A stretch of 20,806 nucleotides of DNA, from assembly GCA_910588935.1 (NCBI GenBank), contig CAJUSM010000015.1, forward strand, positions 27,088 to 47,893, read 5' to 3'. This document shows positions 7,180 to 14,523 of the stretch, piece by piece. The notes beneath the pieces are model-generated. The model saw only the letters and a list, made by a program, of their open reading frames with translations, was not told the DNA's origin and made no database searches. The stretch's first letter is position 1; each line of letters starts with the position of its first letter. The position numbers and the translations under genes are program-made. The stretch comes from an uncultured Oscillospiraceae bacterium. GTDB taxonomy: Bacteria; Bacillota; Clostridia; Oscillospirales; Acutalibacteraceae.

Positions 7180-9735
7180 ATGTCTGATTTGGAAAACAAC
7201 GGCTTGCCGCCGGAGGAGGAAACCGGCGAACGGATTATTGATGTAAAGCTCACAAGAGAAATGGAGCAGTCCTTTCTAGATTACTCTATGTCTGTTATTG
7301 TGCAGCGGGCCCTTCCCGATGTACGAGACGGGCTAAAGCCTGTTCACAGGCGCATCCTATACAAAATGTACCAGGATTCCCTTTGGCCTGACGGCCCCTA
7401 CCGCAAATGTATGGACACTGTGGGTAAAACTCTGGCAGAGTTCCACCCCCATGGCGATGCCGCGGTATATGACGCCATGGTACGCTTGGCCCAGGACTTT
7501 TCCCTCCGGTATATGCTGGTAGATGGCCACGGCAACTTTGGCTCTGTAGACGGGGACCCCCCCGCCGCCCCCCGATATACCGAGGCGAGAATGACCAAGC
7601 TTTCGGTGGCCATGCTGGATGATATCAACAAGGATACCGTAGATTTCCGGCCCAATTATGACGACCGCCTGAAAGAGCCTGTTGTGCTCCCAAGCCATTT
7701 TCCAAATTTGCTGGTCAATGGCTCTATGGGTATTGCTGTGGGCATGGCAACCAATGTGCCCCCTCATAATATCGGCGAGGTAATTGATGGGGTCTGCTGT
7801 TTTATCGATAACCCAGAGGCTACCTTGGACCAGCTGATGGAGCATATTAAGGGCCCAGACTTCCCTACCGGCGGCATCATTATGGGCCGCAGCGGGATTC
7901 GGGCTGCCTATTCCACTGGCCGGGGAAAAGTTGTTGTCCGTGCCAGGGCAGAAATTGAGGAGGATGAGAAAACCGGGCGGTCAAAAATTATTGTAAATGA
8001 GATCCCCTATAAAGTAAATAAGGCAGAGCTGATCAAGAGCATTGCAGACCTGGTAAAGGAAAAACGGATAGAGGGCATTTCCAATGTGGACGACCACTCA
8101 GACCGAGAGGGAATGCGAATTGTCATTGATATCAAACGGGAAGCTTCGCCCCAAATTGTGCTCAACCACCTGTTTTCCCTTACCCAGATGCAGATTTCCG
8201 TTGGCGTTATTATGCTTGCTCTTGTAAACGGCAGGCCGGAAATCCTCAATTTGCACAGGATTCTGGAAGAATATGTGAAATTCCAGGTGGATGTGATCAC
8301 CAGGCGAACCCAGTTTGACCTGAAAAAAGCCCAGGAACGAGCCCACATTTTGGAGGGTTTGAAAAGGGCTGTAGACATTGTAGACGAGATCATTGCCACC
8401 ATTCGCGGTGTTCGGGGCGGCAGGCCAGAGGCAAAAGCCGCCTTGATCGAGCATTTTGGTTTTGACGATCCCCAGGCCGACGCTATTTGCCGGTTCCAGT
8501 TGGGCCAGCTGGCCGGGTTGGAAATTCTGAAAATTGAAAACGAATTGGGAGAGCTTCATGCCCAAATCGCGAATCTTACAGACATTCTTTCCAGCGAGGC
8601 CAGGCGCCGGGCCATTGTAAAGGACGAGGCTCTGGATATGAAGAAGCGTTTCGGCGATGAACGCCGCACCGAGATTGCTGCCATCAGCGGCGAAGTGGAT
8701 GTGGAAGACCTGATTCCTATTGAGGAGTGCGTTCTCACCATGACGCGGTATGGCTATGTAAAACGGCAGAAGATGGAGGTCTACCGTACCCAAAAGCGGG
8801 GCGGCCGGGGTATTTCTGCCATGAGCCGCCGGGAGGAAGACGCGGCTTCCCATATTTTTGTAACCGGCAGCCATGATTATATTCTGTTTTTCTCCAATTT
8901 GGGCAGGATGTACCGGTTAAAGTGCTACGAGGTACCAGAAAGCTCTAGGACCAGCCGGGGGATGTTTATCAAAAATCTGCTTCCCCTGCAGGCGGATGAA
9001 ACCATTACTTCTATTCTCCGCTTGGATGGTATGGACGATGAAAAATACCTGATTATGGTTACCAAAAAAGGAATTATCAAGCGTACAAAGCTCGCTGCTT
9101 TCAACAATGTACGCAAGGCCGGACTAATTGCCGTAGATCTGGATGAGGGGGATCATTTAGCTCTTGTACAGGTCACCTCTGGAGAGGATGAACTGATTGT
9201 AGCCACCCGCAACGGTATGGCCATGCGGATGAGTGAAACCCAGGTTCGGGAACTGAGCCGTACTGCCCGGGGTGTGAAAGTGATGAACCTAGAGGAAAAC
9301 GACGAGATTGTGGGTATGGATATCATTCGGCCAGAGGCAATGGTACTCACAGTAAGTGAATCCGGCCTAGGCAGGCTTTCATCTCCTGAAGACTACAGGC
9401 TTCAGAAGCGAGGCGGTAAGGGCTTAACAAACTACCATGTGGATAAATTTGGTCCAGTAGCAGGGGTTAAAATGGTCTCTCCGGAAGAGGATGTTATTTT
9501 AATTGCCGAAGATGGTGTGGTAATCCGCATTCCGGCTGGTGATATCCGCCAGTGTTCCCGGCCAAGTAAAGGCGTGCGGGTGATGAGGCTCCAGGAGGAT
9601 AACCGGATTGTCACCCTGGCCAGCGCTCCTAAGGAAGACGATGAGGCTGAAGAAAGTTCTGAACAGCCAGAACAGGAAACTGTGGAAACAGAAACCCTGC
9701 CAAAAGAACAGCCGCCAGAAGAGAAACCAGAATAA
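7180..9735 (+). CDS. gyrA: DNA gyrase subunit A
   Basis: This is the DNA-cleaving and wrapping subunit of gyrase, partner of GyrB. The 851-residue protein has the breakage-reunion domain (DYSMSVIV, PDVRDGLKPVHRRILY near residues 46-61) with catalytic Tyr133 in PRYTEARM. The quinolone-resistance region HPHGDAAVYD spans 89-98. By alignment to E. coli (offset 11, supported by Tyr122/Tyr133), Ser83 is replaced by Ala94, while Asp87 is kept as Asp98. The C-terminal beta-pinwheel carries a GyrA box QKRGGRG at 538-544 and a second box-like QKRGGKG at 742-748. The last 35 residues are a Glu/Pro-rich tail. ATG 7180 follows AAGGAGAAGGAG. A strong hairpin terminator follows. Confidence 0.98.
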   Translation: MSDLENNGLPPEEETGERIIDVKLTREMEQSFLDYSMSVIVQRALPDVRDGLKPVHRRILYKMYQDSLWPDGPYRKCMDTVGKTLAEFHPHGDAAVYDAMVRLAQDFSLRYMLVDGHGNFGSVDGDPPAAPRYTEARMTKLSVAMLDDINKDTVDFRPNYDDRLKEPVVLPSHFPNLLVNGSMGIAVGMATNVPPHNIGEVIDGVCCFIDNPEATLDQLMEHIKGPDFPTGGIIMGRSGIRAAYSTGRGKVVVRARAEIEEDEKTGRSKIIVNEIPYKVNKAELIKSIADLVKEKRIEGISNVDDHSDREGMRIVIDIKREASPQIVLNHLFSLTQMQISVGVIMLALVNGRPEILNLHRILEEYVKFQVDVITRRTQFDLKKAQERAHILEGLKRAVDIVDEIIATIRGVRGGRPEAKAALIEHFGFDDPQADAICRFQLGQLAGLEILKIENELGELHAQIANLTDILSSEARRRAIVKDEALDMKKRFGDERRTEIAAISGEVDVEDLIPIEECVLTMTRYGYVKRQKMEVYRTQKRGGRGISAMSRREEDAASHIFVTGSHDYILFFSNLGRMYRLKCYEVPESSRTSRGMFIKNLLPLQADETITSILRLDGMDDEKYLIMVTKKGIIKRTKLAAFNNVRKAGLIAVDLDEGDHLALVQVTSGEDELIVATRNGMAMRMSETQVRELSRTARGVKVMNLEENDEIVGMDIIRPEAMVLTVSESGLGRLSSPEDYRLQKRGGKGLTNYHVDKFGPVAGVKMVSPEEDVILIAEDGVVIRIPAGDIRQCSRPSKGVRVMRLQEDNRIVTLASAPKEDDEAEESSEQPEQETVETETLPKEQPPEEKPE

Positions 9736-9742
9736 ACCAAAC

Positions 9743-9781
9743 AAAAAGCATGACAGCTAAGCTTAGCTGCCATGCTTTTTT
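9743..9781. terminator. Bidirectional terminator between gyrA and the minus-strand operon
   Basis: AAAAAGCATG (9743-9752) pairs with CATGCTTTTT (9771-9780). Between them lies a 16-base perfect palindrome (CAGCTAAGCTTAGCTG), so nearly the whole segment folds into one hairpin. The flanking A and T runs give a U-tract on either strand. It can therefore end both gyrA and the converging lipoprotein operon. Confidence 0.92.
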
Positions 9782-9801
9782 CTATATTTTTGTCAAAAGT
9801 T

Positions 9802-10443
9802 TTATCCTAAGGGTTCATCTGACAAAACAACCTCAAAATCCGGCATTTCGCCTACAGCCTGGTAATAGGCCTGGCACATCACCTTTCCCTGTTCCCGGTA
9901 GATGCTGACAATTTTTTCAGACAGTTCAAGCTGTTCGTTAATATCATCTCCATATTCAGCGGCAATTTCTGTTTTTTTATCCTCCAGTTCTGCCTCCCAT
10001 GTTTCCTGTTGGGCCTGTAGGCTGTCCAGCTGATCGCCAGAGAGAATTTCCTGGCAGTCCTTATAGGTAATATTGATCATTCGCCGCCAATGCTTTTCCG
10101 CATCACCATATGCCCGGAGAATCGCCTTGCTGGAATCTGCCAGGTCTATCTCGTCTTTCAGCATTTTGTCAATGGCATTTTCCTGGAAAAGTTGTTCAAA
10201 TTCTCCCGCGGGGCTGGGTTCCAGCGTGGCCTCTGGGGTAGGAGAGGAGGTGGGCTGCGGTGTGGCCTCTGGGGTAGCAGAGGGAGTGGGATGTGGAGTG
10301 GCTGTGGGAGTCTGGGTAGGTTCTGCCTGAGAGGAGCTGGGAGCGGCGGAAGATTCTTGAGTATCTTCGCAGCTAGAAAGAACCATGGGCAGCAGCAATA
10401 AAGCAAAGGCCGCCAAAATGGCGGTAAGCTTGGAATTCTTCAT
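9802..10443 (-). CDS. Lipoprotein with Thr/Pro linker and LprI-like (DUF1311) domain
   Basis: This is a predicted lipoprotein of 213 residues. A signal peptide with a Leu-rich core ends in the lipobox LSSC (Cys25). Residues about 40-78 are a Thr/Pro/Ser/Glu linker with repeated TPEAT and PTP units, like cell-wall-spanning linkers. The C-terminal domain (about 110-190) contains NITYKDCQEIL, LDSLQAQQETWEAE and AAEYGDD, a pattern resembling the lysozyme-inhibitor LprI/DUF1311 fold. That assignment is tentative. An ATG at 10452 abuts AAAGG with no spacer, while ATG 10443 has a 9-base spacer, so I chose 10443. It is the last gene of a leftward operon after the Nudix gene (gap about 23 bp). Its substrate is unknown. 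Confidence 0.75.
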   Translation of the reverse strand: MKNSKLTAILAAFALLLLPMVLSSCEDTQESSAAPSSSQAEPTQTPTATPHPTPSATPEATPQPTSSPTPEATLEPSPAGEFEQLFQENAIDKMLKDEIDLADSSKAILRAYGDAEKHWRRMINITYKDCQEILSGDQLDSLQAQQETWEAELEDKKTEIAAEYGDDINEQLELSEKIVSIYREQGKVMCQAYYQAVGEMPDFEVVLSDEPLG

Positions 10444-10466
10444 GGGTTTCATCCTTTCATAAAGCC

Positions 10467-11015
10467 TTAAAGCAGGCCTTTTTCCACTAATTTGGCGGTT
10501 TTCAAAATGCCAATCTGGGTTTTGGCATCAGGTATCTGGTTGCAGCACACCATTTCTACCGCCTCTTCCAACGGAATACGGACCGTGTCCAAAAATTCGT
10601 CTTCATCCAAGTGAAGGGTATGTTGGTCGTCAGTAATCCGGCAGGCCCAAAGGCGGATAATTTCCCCGCAATAGCCGCCAGTGGGATACACCTCGCCCAG
10701 GGAGACGTAGTTTTCCCCTGTGGTACCAGTTTCCTCCATCTGCTCCCGCTTCATAGCCTCAAAGGGGTCTTCCCCTGGCTCCAGTTTGCCGGCAGGGAGC
10801 TCCATGAGCACTTTTTTGTATGGGTAGCGGAACTGGCGCACAAAAATAAGCTCGTTTTTGTCGGTGAGAGCAGCAACGCTTACCCCTCCCGGATGGTCCA
10901 CTACCTCCCGTGTAGCGGTAGCGCCATTCTCCAGCTCTACCTGGTCCACATGAACATGGATGATTTTCCCATCGTAGATGAGCTGGGAACTAAGGGTTTT
11001 TTCAAATAATTTCAT
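10467..11015 (-). CDS. Nudix hydrolase, ADP-ribose pyrophosphatase-like
   Basis: This 182-residue protein probably hydrolyses ADP-ribose or a similar nucleoside diphosphate sugar. It starts with the family-typical strand-rich N domain (LIYDGKIIHVHVDQVEL, then REVVDHPGGVSVAAL) and contains VRQFRYP followed by ELPAGK. The Nudix box runs from Gly76: Gly76, Glu82, Arg90, Glu91, Glu94, Glu95 and Gly97 fit GX5EX7REUXEEXGU. Position 92, usually a bulky aliphatic, is Gln. The metal-binding glutamates are intact, so the enzyme should be active. It begins 16 bases after the DUF1015 gene and has GAAAGGAAAA as ribosome site. It is the middle gene of the leftward operon. Confidence 0.92.
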   Translation of the reverse strand: MKLFEKTLSSQLIYDGKIIHVHVDQVELENGATATREVVDHPGGVSVAALTDKNELIFVRQFRYPYKKVLMELPAGKLEPGEDPFEAMKREQMEETGTTGENYVSLGEVYPTGGYCGEIIRLWACRITDDQHTLHLDEDEFLDTVRIPLEEAVEMVCCNQIPDAKTQIGILKTAKLVEKGLL

Positions 11016-11031
11016 ATTCTGTTTTCCTTTC

Positions 11032-12318
11032 TTAGAGCTGCGTCAAATCGTTCATCACCAATCCAGTGATCAGCTTGGGATAGAAATAGGTGGACTTTTG
11101 AGGCATCTTCTCACCATTTGCCGCCACCGCCCCAATTTCGCTAACTCTGGTGGGGTTCAGCAGGAAACAGCAGCAGCTTTTCCCAGCGTCCACAGAAGCT
11201 GCCGCTTCCTGGGCAGAGCGGGTGTAGGTTAAGTTAACCTGGTTAGCCATATTCTCCTTATCAATTCCAAGGAGCCGCTCTAAAATCAAGGTGTGAAGAA
11301 TTGTCACATCCAACTGCCGGTAATCCGCGCTTACCTCTGGCAGCAGCTTTTTTAGAATAGAGGCATCATGGAGCACCAGCAGGCGCCAGCACGTTCCGTC
11401 GTAGCAGACAAAAGCATGCTTTCCTTGGGCATATTCCCCATCTAGAGCTGCTTGGGCCTCTTCCAGTCCCCCAAGGTCAGAAACCTCAAACCACTCTTTG
11501 CAGCCATTTAGCAAGGCCTGGCTGTCAAAATGCTGCAGCTCCCGTACCAGCCGGTGGGTGGGAAACACCACCAGGCCAGGATCTGCCATATCTGCCAGCA
11601 TCATCATTACATAATCCGCCCCCGGACACCAGGGGCCCTGCTCTCTTAAATGATTTCGGTAATTGAGGGCGGTCTCATACCGGTGGTGCCCGTCTGCAAT
11701 GTAGAGCTTTCGGCCGGCAAAATCCTCCTGAATGGCCTCAATAGCGGCAAGATCGTTAACCACCCACAGCCGGTGGGTAACCAAACCGTCAGAAAACTCG
11801 TACCGGGGGGCGGAACCTGCAGCCAGGTTGTCCAGCCGTTTTCTGGTTACATGGCCCTCATCCTGATACAGAGAGTAGATCTGGCTGAAATTGCAGTGGG
11901 TGGCCTGCATCAGCTGGAATCGGTCCTCTTTGGCCTTGCTCAGGGTTTCTTCGTGGGGCAGCACAACCCCTGCGGCAAAATCCTCCAGCCTTACCCGGCA
12001 GATTAGGCCTCGGAGAACCTTAGTCTCCCCTTTGTCCATTTTTGAGAGAAATTCTTGTTCGTAAATATACATGCCCGGGTCCATGTCGGTTTTTAAGATT
12101 CCCTCTTCCCGCCACTGGGCAAGGGTTTGCCCGGCCTGCCCATAGGGGTCTTCCCCTTTGGGCAGCTCTAGGCGGATTACATTGTGAGAGTTTCGGGATA
12201 TAAAGCCTTCCCGCTGGGCATTGCTGATAATGTCATAGGGCGGGCAGGTTAGCTCCTCAATTTTTCCCGCCTTACCCAGGTCATAGCGCAGCGCCTTAAA
12301 CGCTCTAATATCGGCCAC
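11032..12318 (-). CDS. DUF1015 family protein
   Basis: The 428-residue protein has the landmarks I associate with DUF1015 (PF06245): CPPYD at residues 25-29, RLELPKGEDPY near 49-59, HEET at 122-125, the signature DGHHRYETA from Asp209, and PTHR at 253-256. Length and motif order fit the family, which is common in Clostridia. Its biochemical function was not established as far as I know; the conserved His/Asp/Glu residues suggest an enzyme. The start has AAGGAGGC about eight bases upstream. It leads a three-gene minus-strand operon with a recognisable promoter at 12356-12384. Confidence 0.93.
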   Translation of the reverse strand: MADIRAFKALRYDLGKAGKIEELTCPPYDIISNAQREGFISRNSHNVIRLELPKGEDPYGQAGQTLAQWREEGILKTDMDPGMYIYEQEFLSKMDKGETKVLRGLICRVRLEDFAAGVVLPHEETLSKAKEDRFQLMQATHCNFSQIYSLYQDEGHVTRKRLDNLAAGSAPRYEFSDGLVTHRLWVVNDLAAIEAIQEDFAGRKLYIADGHHRYETALNYRNHLREQGPWCPGADYVMMMLADMADPGLVVFPTHRLVRELQHFDSQALLNGCKEWFEVSDLGGLEEAQAALDGEYAQGKHAFVCYDGTCWRLLVLHDASILKKLLPEVSADYRQLDVTILHTLILERLLGIDKENMANQVNLTYTRSAQEAAASVDAGKSCCCFLLNPTRVSEIGAVAANGEKMPQKSTYFYPKLITGLVMNDLTQL

Positions 12319-12355
12319 AATAAAAGCCTCCTTTTTTATTGACGGTTCAGATTAT

Positions 12356-12384
12356 ATTGTAAGCTTTTGACCGCCCTGCGTCAA
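12356..12384 (-). promoter_or_regulatory. Promoter of the DUF1015-Nudix-lipoprotein operon
   Basis: On the minus strand, TTGACG (12384-12379) and TACAAT (12361-12356) are 17 bases apart. This matches 5/6 bases at each hexamer and is placed about 40 bases before the DUF1015 start. Confidence 0.7.
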
Positions 12385-12576
12385 GCAAGAATCAGAAAGT
12401 CTTCACGTAATATTCACAATTCGGAGATATACTGAAGGAAAAATAGGACGGCTGTGGGCTCTAAAAGGGTTTGGGAGGTTTGCTGGGACAGCCAGTCGGG
12501 ATGAAAGGGGCGCAAAAATGAGAAAACAAAATAAAGAAATAAAAACATAGCCCATTTTAATGGTAGGCAAAGGGAT

Positions 12577-12614
12577 GGGGTTGAGAATTTCACCAGGGGT
12601 AAAATCTCAACCCC
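12577..12614. repeat. 10-bp perfect inverted repeat, function unknown
   Basis: GGGGTTGAGA (12577-12586) and TCTCAACCCC (12605-12614) flank an 18-base loop. GGCA and TGCC outside them can add another short stem. No T-run follows on either strand, so this is not an ordinary terminator. Confidence 0.6.
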
Positions 12615-12702
12615 TGCACATGCCCCCCACGTTCCCCACTGGTCCGTATAGAAAAAAACTGCCAAAGCGGCGGGAAAAGTGGAGAGAAGGGGTGCTAGCC
12701 GC

Positions 12703-12731
12703 TTGACAAATTGGCAATATTTTGCCATACT
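12703..12731 (+). promoter_or_regulatory. Promoter of the Gld-like ABC operon
   Basis: TTGACA (12703-12708) and CATACT (12726-12731) are 17 bases apart, with a perfect -35 and 4/6 at -10. The implied leader to the ATPase gene is about 100 bases. Confidence 0.6.
12712..12727. promoter_or_regulatory. Operator-like dyad in the ABC-operon promoter
   Basis: TGGCAA-TATT-TTGCCA is a perfect 6-bp dyad lying in the spacer and touching the -10 of the promoter at 12703-12731, where a bound repressor would block RNA polymerase. The regulator is unknown. Confidence 0.45.
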
Positions 12732-12837
12732 ATAAAGAAGTGGCCTTGGCCAAAGGCTGCTTCTGAAGCGGCTTCCAAATAAGCAGCTTTGTGCTATTTA
12801 TGACATAGAAAGTAAGATAACAGGAGGAATCACGGAA

Positions 12838-13797
12838 ATGGTAGAGGTCAGGAACCTGACAAAGCGCTATGGCGCAAACCTGGCGGTGGACCATGTGAGC
12901 TTTACAATTGACGAAGGTTCAATTGTGGGCTTTCTAGGCCCAAACGGCGCGGGAAAATCCACCACCATGAACATTATTACCGGCTACCTGTCTGCCACCG
13001 ATGGCAGTGTTTCAGTATCCGGGAAAAATACTCTAGACGATCCCAATGACGTAAAGCGGCTCATTGGTTATCTGCCTGAGCAGCCCCCGCTGTATTTAGA
13101 GATGACCGTAAAGGAGTATCTGAATTTTGTTTACGAGCTGAAAAAGTGCAGCCTGCCCCGGCAAAAGCATTTGGAGGAAATTTGCCAGCTGGTGAAAATT
13201 GACAATGTATATCACCGGCTCATTGGCAACCTTTCCAAGGGCTACAAACAGCGGGTGGGCATTGCCCAGGCCCTTATCGGCAATCCTCCCGTGCTAATTC
13301 TGGACGAGCCTACCGTGGGCCTGGACCCAAAGCAGATTATTGAGATTCGCACCCTGATTAAGAACCTTGGCCGGAACCATACCATCATCCTTAGCTCCCA
13401 CATTCTCCCTGAAGTACAGGCGGTATGTGAGCGGATTATTGTAATAAACAACGGCAAGCTGGTAGCCGATGGCGCCACCGACACCCTTGCCCACGATCTC
13501 TCAAAAGACCACCGGCTGATTATGCGGGCCGAGGGACCTGAAAAAGAGATTGTCCATGCCATTGCGGCCATGGAGCATGTAGCGGATGTGTACTCCTTAG
13601 GGGAAAAGGAGCCGGGAGCCTGTGACTTTAGCGTGGAGTCGGCCTTAGATGTAGATATCCGCAGGGATCTGTTTGCCCTGATGGCAAGGAACGGCTGGCC
13701 GGTGCTGGCCCTGAAAAACACGGATCTTACTTTGGAGGATCTGTTCCTCCAGCTGACCAGTACAGATGCCGCCATCAGCGGGAAAGAGGAGGAATAA
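12838..13797 (+). CDS. ABC transporter ATP-binding protein (GldA-like)
   Basis: This is the ATPase of an ABC-2 type membrane complex. The 319-residue protein has Walker A GPNGAGKST (34-42), Q-loop Gln82, signature LSKGY (132-136), Walker B LILDEP with catalytic Glu157, and the H-loop His188 in ILSSHIL. The C-terminal 100 residues form the extra domain typical of the CcmA/GldA-type exporters. AGGAGG lies about ten bases upstream of the ATG. The gene is followed after three bases by a permease of the same system, which settles the pairing. In Flavobacterium the GldA-F-G set is needed for gliding. This organism need not glide, and similar sets occur in Clostridia with unknown substrates. Confidence 0.95.
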   Translation: MVEVRNLTKRYGANLAVDHVSFTIDEGSIVGFLGPNGAGKSTTMNIITGYLSATDGSVSVSGKNTLDDPNDVKRLIGYLPEQPPLYLEMTVKEYLNFVYELKKCSLPRQKHLEEICQLVKIDNVYHRLIGNLSKGYKQRVGIAQALIGNPPVLILDEPTVGLDPKQIIEIRTLIKNLGRNHTIILSSHILPEVQAVCERIIVINNGKLVADGATDTLAHDLSKDHRLIMRAEGPEKEIVHAIAAMEHVADVYSLGEKEPGACDFSVESALDVDIRRDLFALMARNGWPVLALKNTDLTLEDLFLQLTSTDAAISGKEEE

Positions 13798-13800
13798 ACA

Positions 13801-14508
13801 ATGGTAGCCGTATTCAAGCGGGAGCTTCGCTCCTATTTCAGTTCGCCCATTGGCTATGTCTGCGTGGCGGCTCTGGCTGCGCTGTATGGGTTCTTCTATT
13901 TTGTGGTAATGGTGCAGGGATCCTCCAGCTTTATTCCTAACATTGTTTACAGCACAATGTTTAACTTTTCTATGCTGGTAATTCCAATTATCACCATGCG
14001 CAGCATGACAGACGATCAAAAGAACAAAACAGACCAGATTCTTCTTACCGCCCCAGTAGGCGTTACCTCCATTGTGGCGGGAAAATTCCTGGCCTGCTTT
14101 GTGGTGTTCTTCATTGCCTCTACCATTGGCCTGTTTCCCGGGGTAGCTATGAGCTTTTTCTCCTCCCCAGGCTGGGGCGAGATTATTGGCAACTACTTGG
14201 GCACCCTGCTTTATGGCGGGGCAATGATCTCCATTGGAGTGTTTATCTCCAGCCTGACAATCAGCCAAATTATCGCGGCCATTGGTACCTTTGCTGTGTC
14301 CGTGTTCCTAATGTATATCGACGCTCTGGCCTCTTCCATTAATAACGCCGTGGTTGCCACTGTCGTCAGCTGGATATCCTTCAGCAACCGCTATACCACG
14401 TTCACCCAGGGACTGTTCAGCGTTTCCAGCACGGTGTTCTTCCTGAGCGTGATGGCAATTTTTGTGTTTCTCACCGCCCGCCGGGTGGAGAGCCGCCGCT
14501 GGAGCTAA
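13801..14508 (+). CDS. ABC-2 type permease (GldF-like)
   Basis: This 235-residue integral membrane protein has about six hydrophobic helices, at roughly 17-38, 47-66, 91-112, 130-150, 152-175 and 205-226. The N terminus VFKRELRSYFSSPIGYV and the loop RSMTDDQKNKTDQILLTAPV are typical of GldF-like ABC-2 permeases. Its start is three bases after the ATPase stop, within GAGGAGGAATAAACA, so the two are surely co-translated. It should form the membrane channel half with the preceding ATPase, probably as a dimer. The substrate is unknown. Confidence 0.93.
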   Translation: MVAVFKRELRSYFSSPIGYVCVAALAALYGFFYFVVMVQGSSSFIPNIVYSTMFNFSMLVIPIITMRSMTDDQKNKTDQILLTAPVGVTSIVAGKFLACFVVFFIASTIGLFPGVAMSFFSSPGWGEIIGNYLGTLLYGGAMISIGVFISSLTISQIIAAIGTFAVSVFLMYIDALASSINNAVVATVVSWISFSNRYTTFTQGLFSVSSTVFFLSVMAIFVFLTARRVESRRWS

Positions 14509-14523
14509 GGAGGAATGAATACT

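Larger units (their letters stand above)
12319..12837. other. Divergent intergenic region
   Basis: This 519-base gap holds a leftward promoter near 12370, a rightward promoter near 12717 and a 10-bp inverted repeat at 12577-12614. The + strand between about 12450 and 12690 is purine-rich. A 104-codon minus-strand frame (12414-12728) exists, but it lacks a ribosome site and I do not accept it as a gene. Confidence 0.6.

Noticed and set aside
12414..12728. 104-codon minus-strand hydrophobic open frame
   Set aside because: There is no ribosome site before the ATG, its start lies within the operator-like dyad of the opposite promoter, and the inverted repeat runs through it. The residue pattern does not look like a designed membrane protein.
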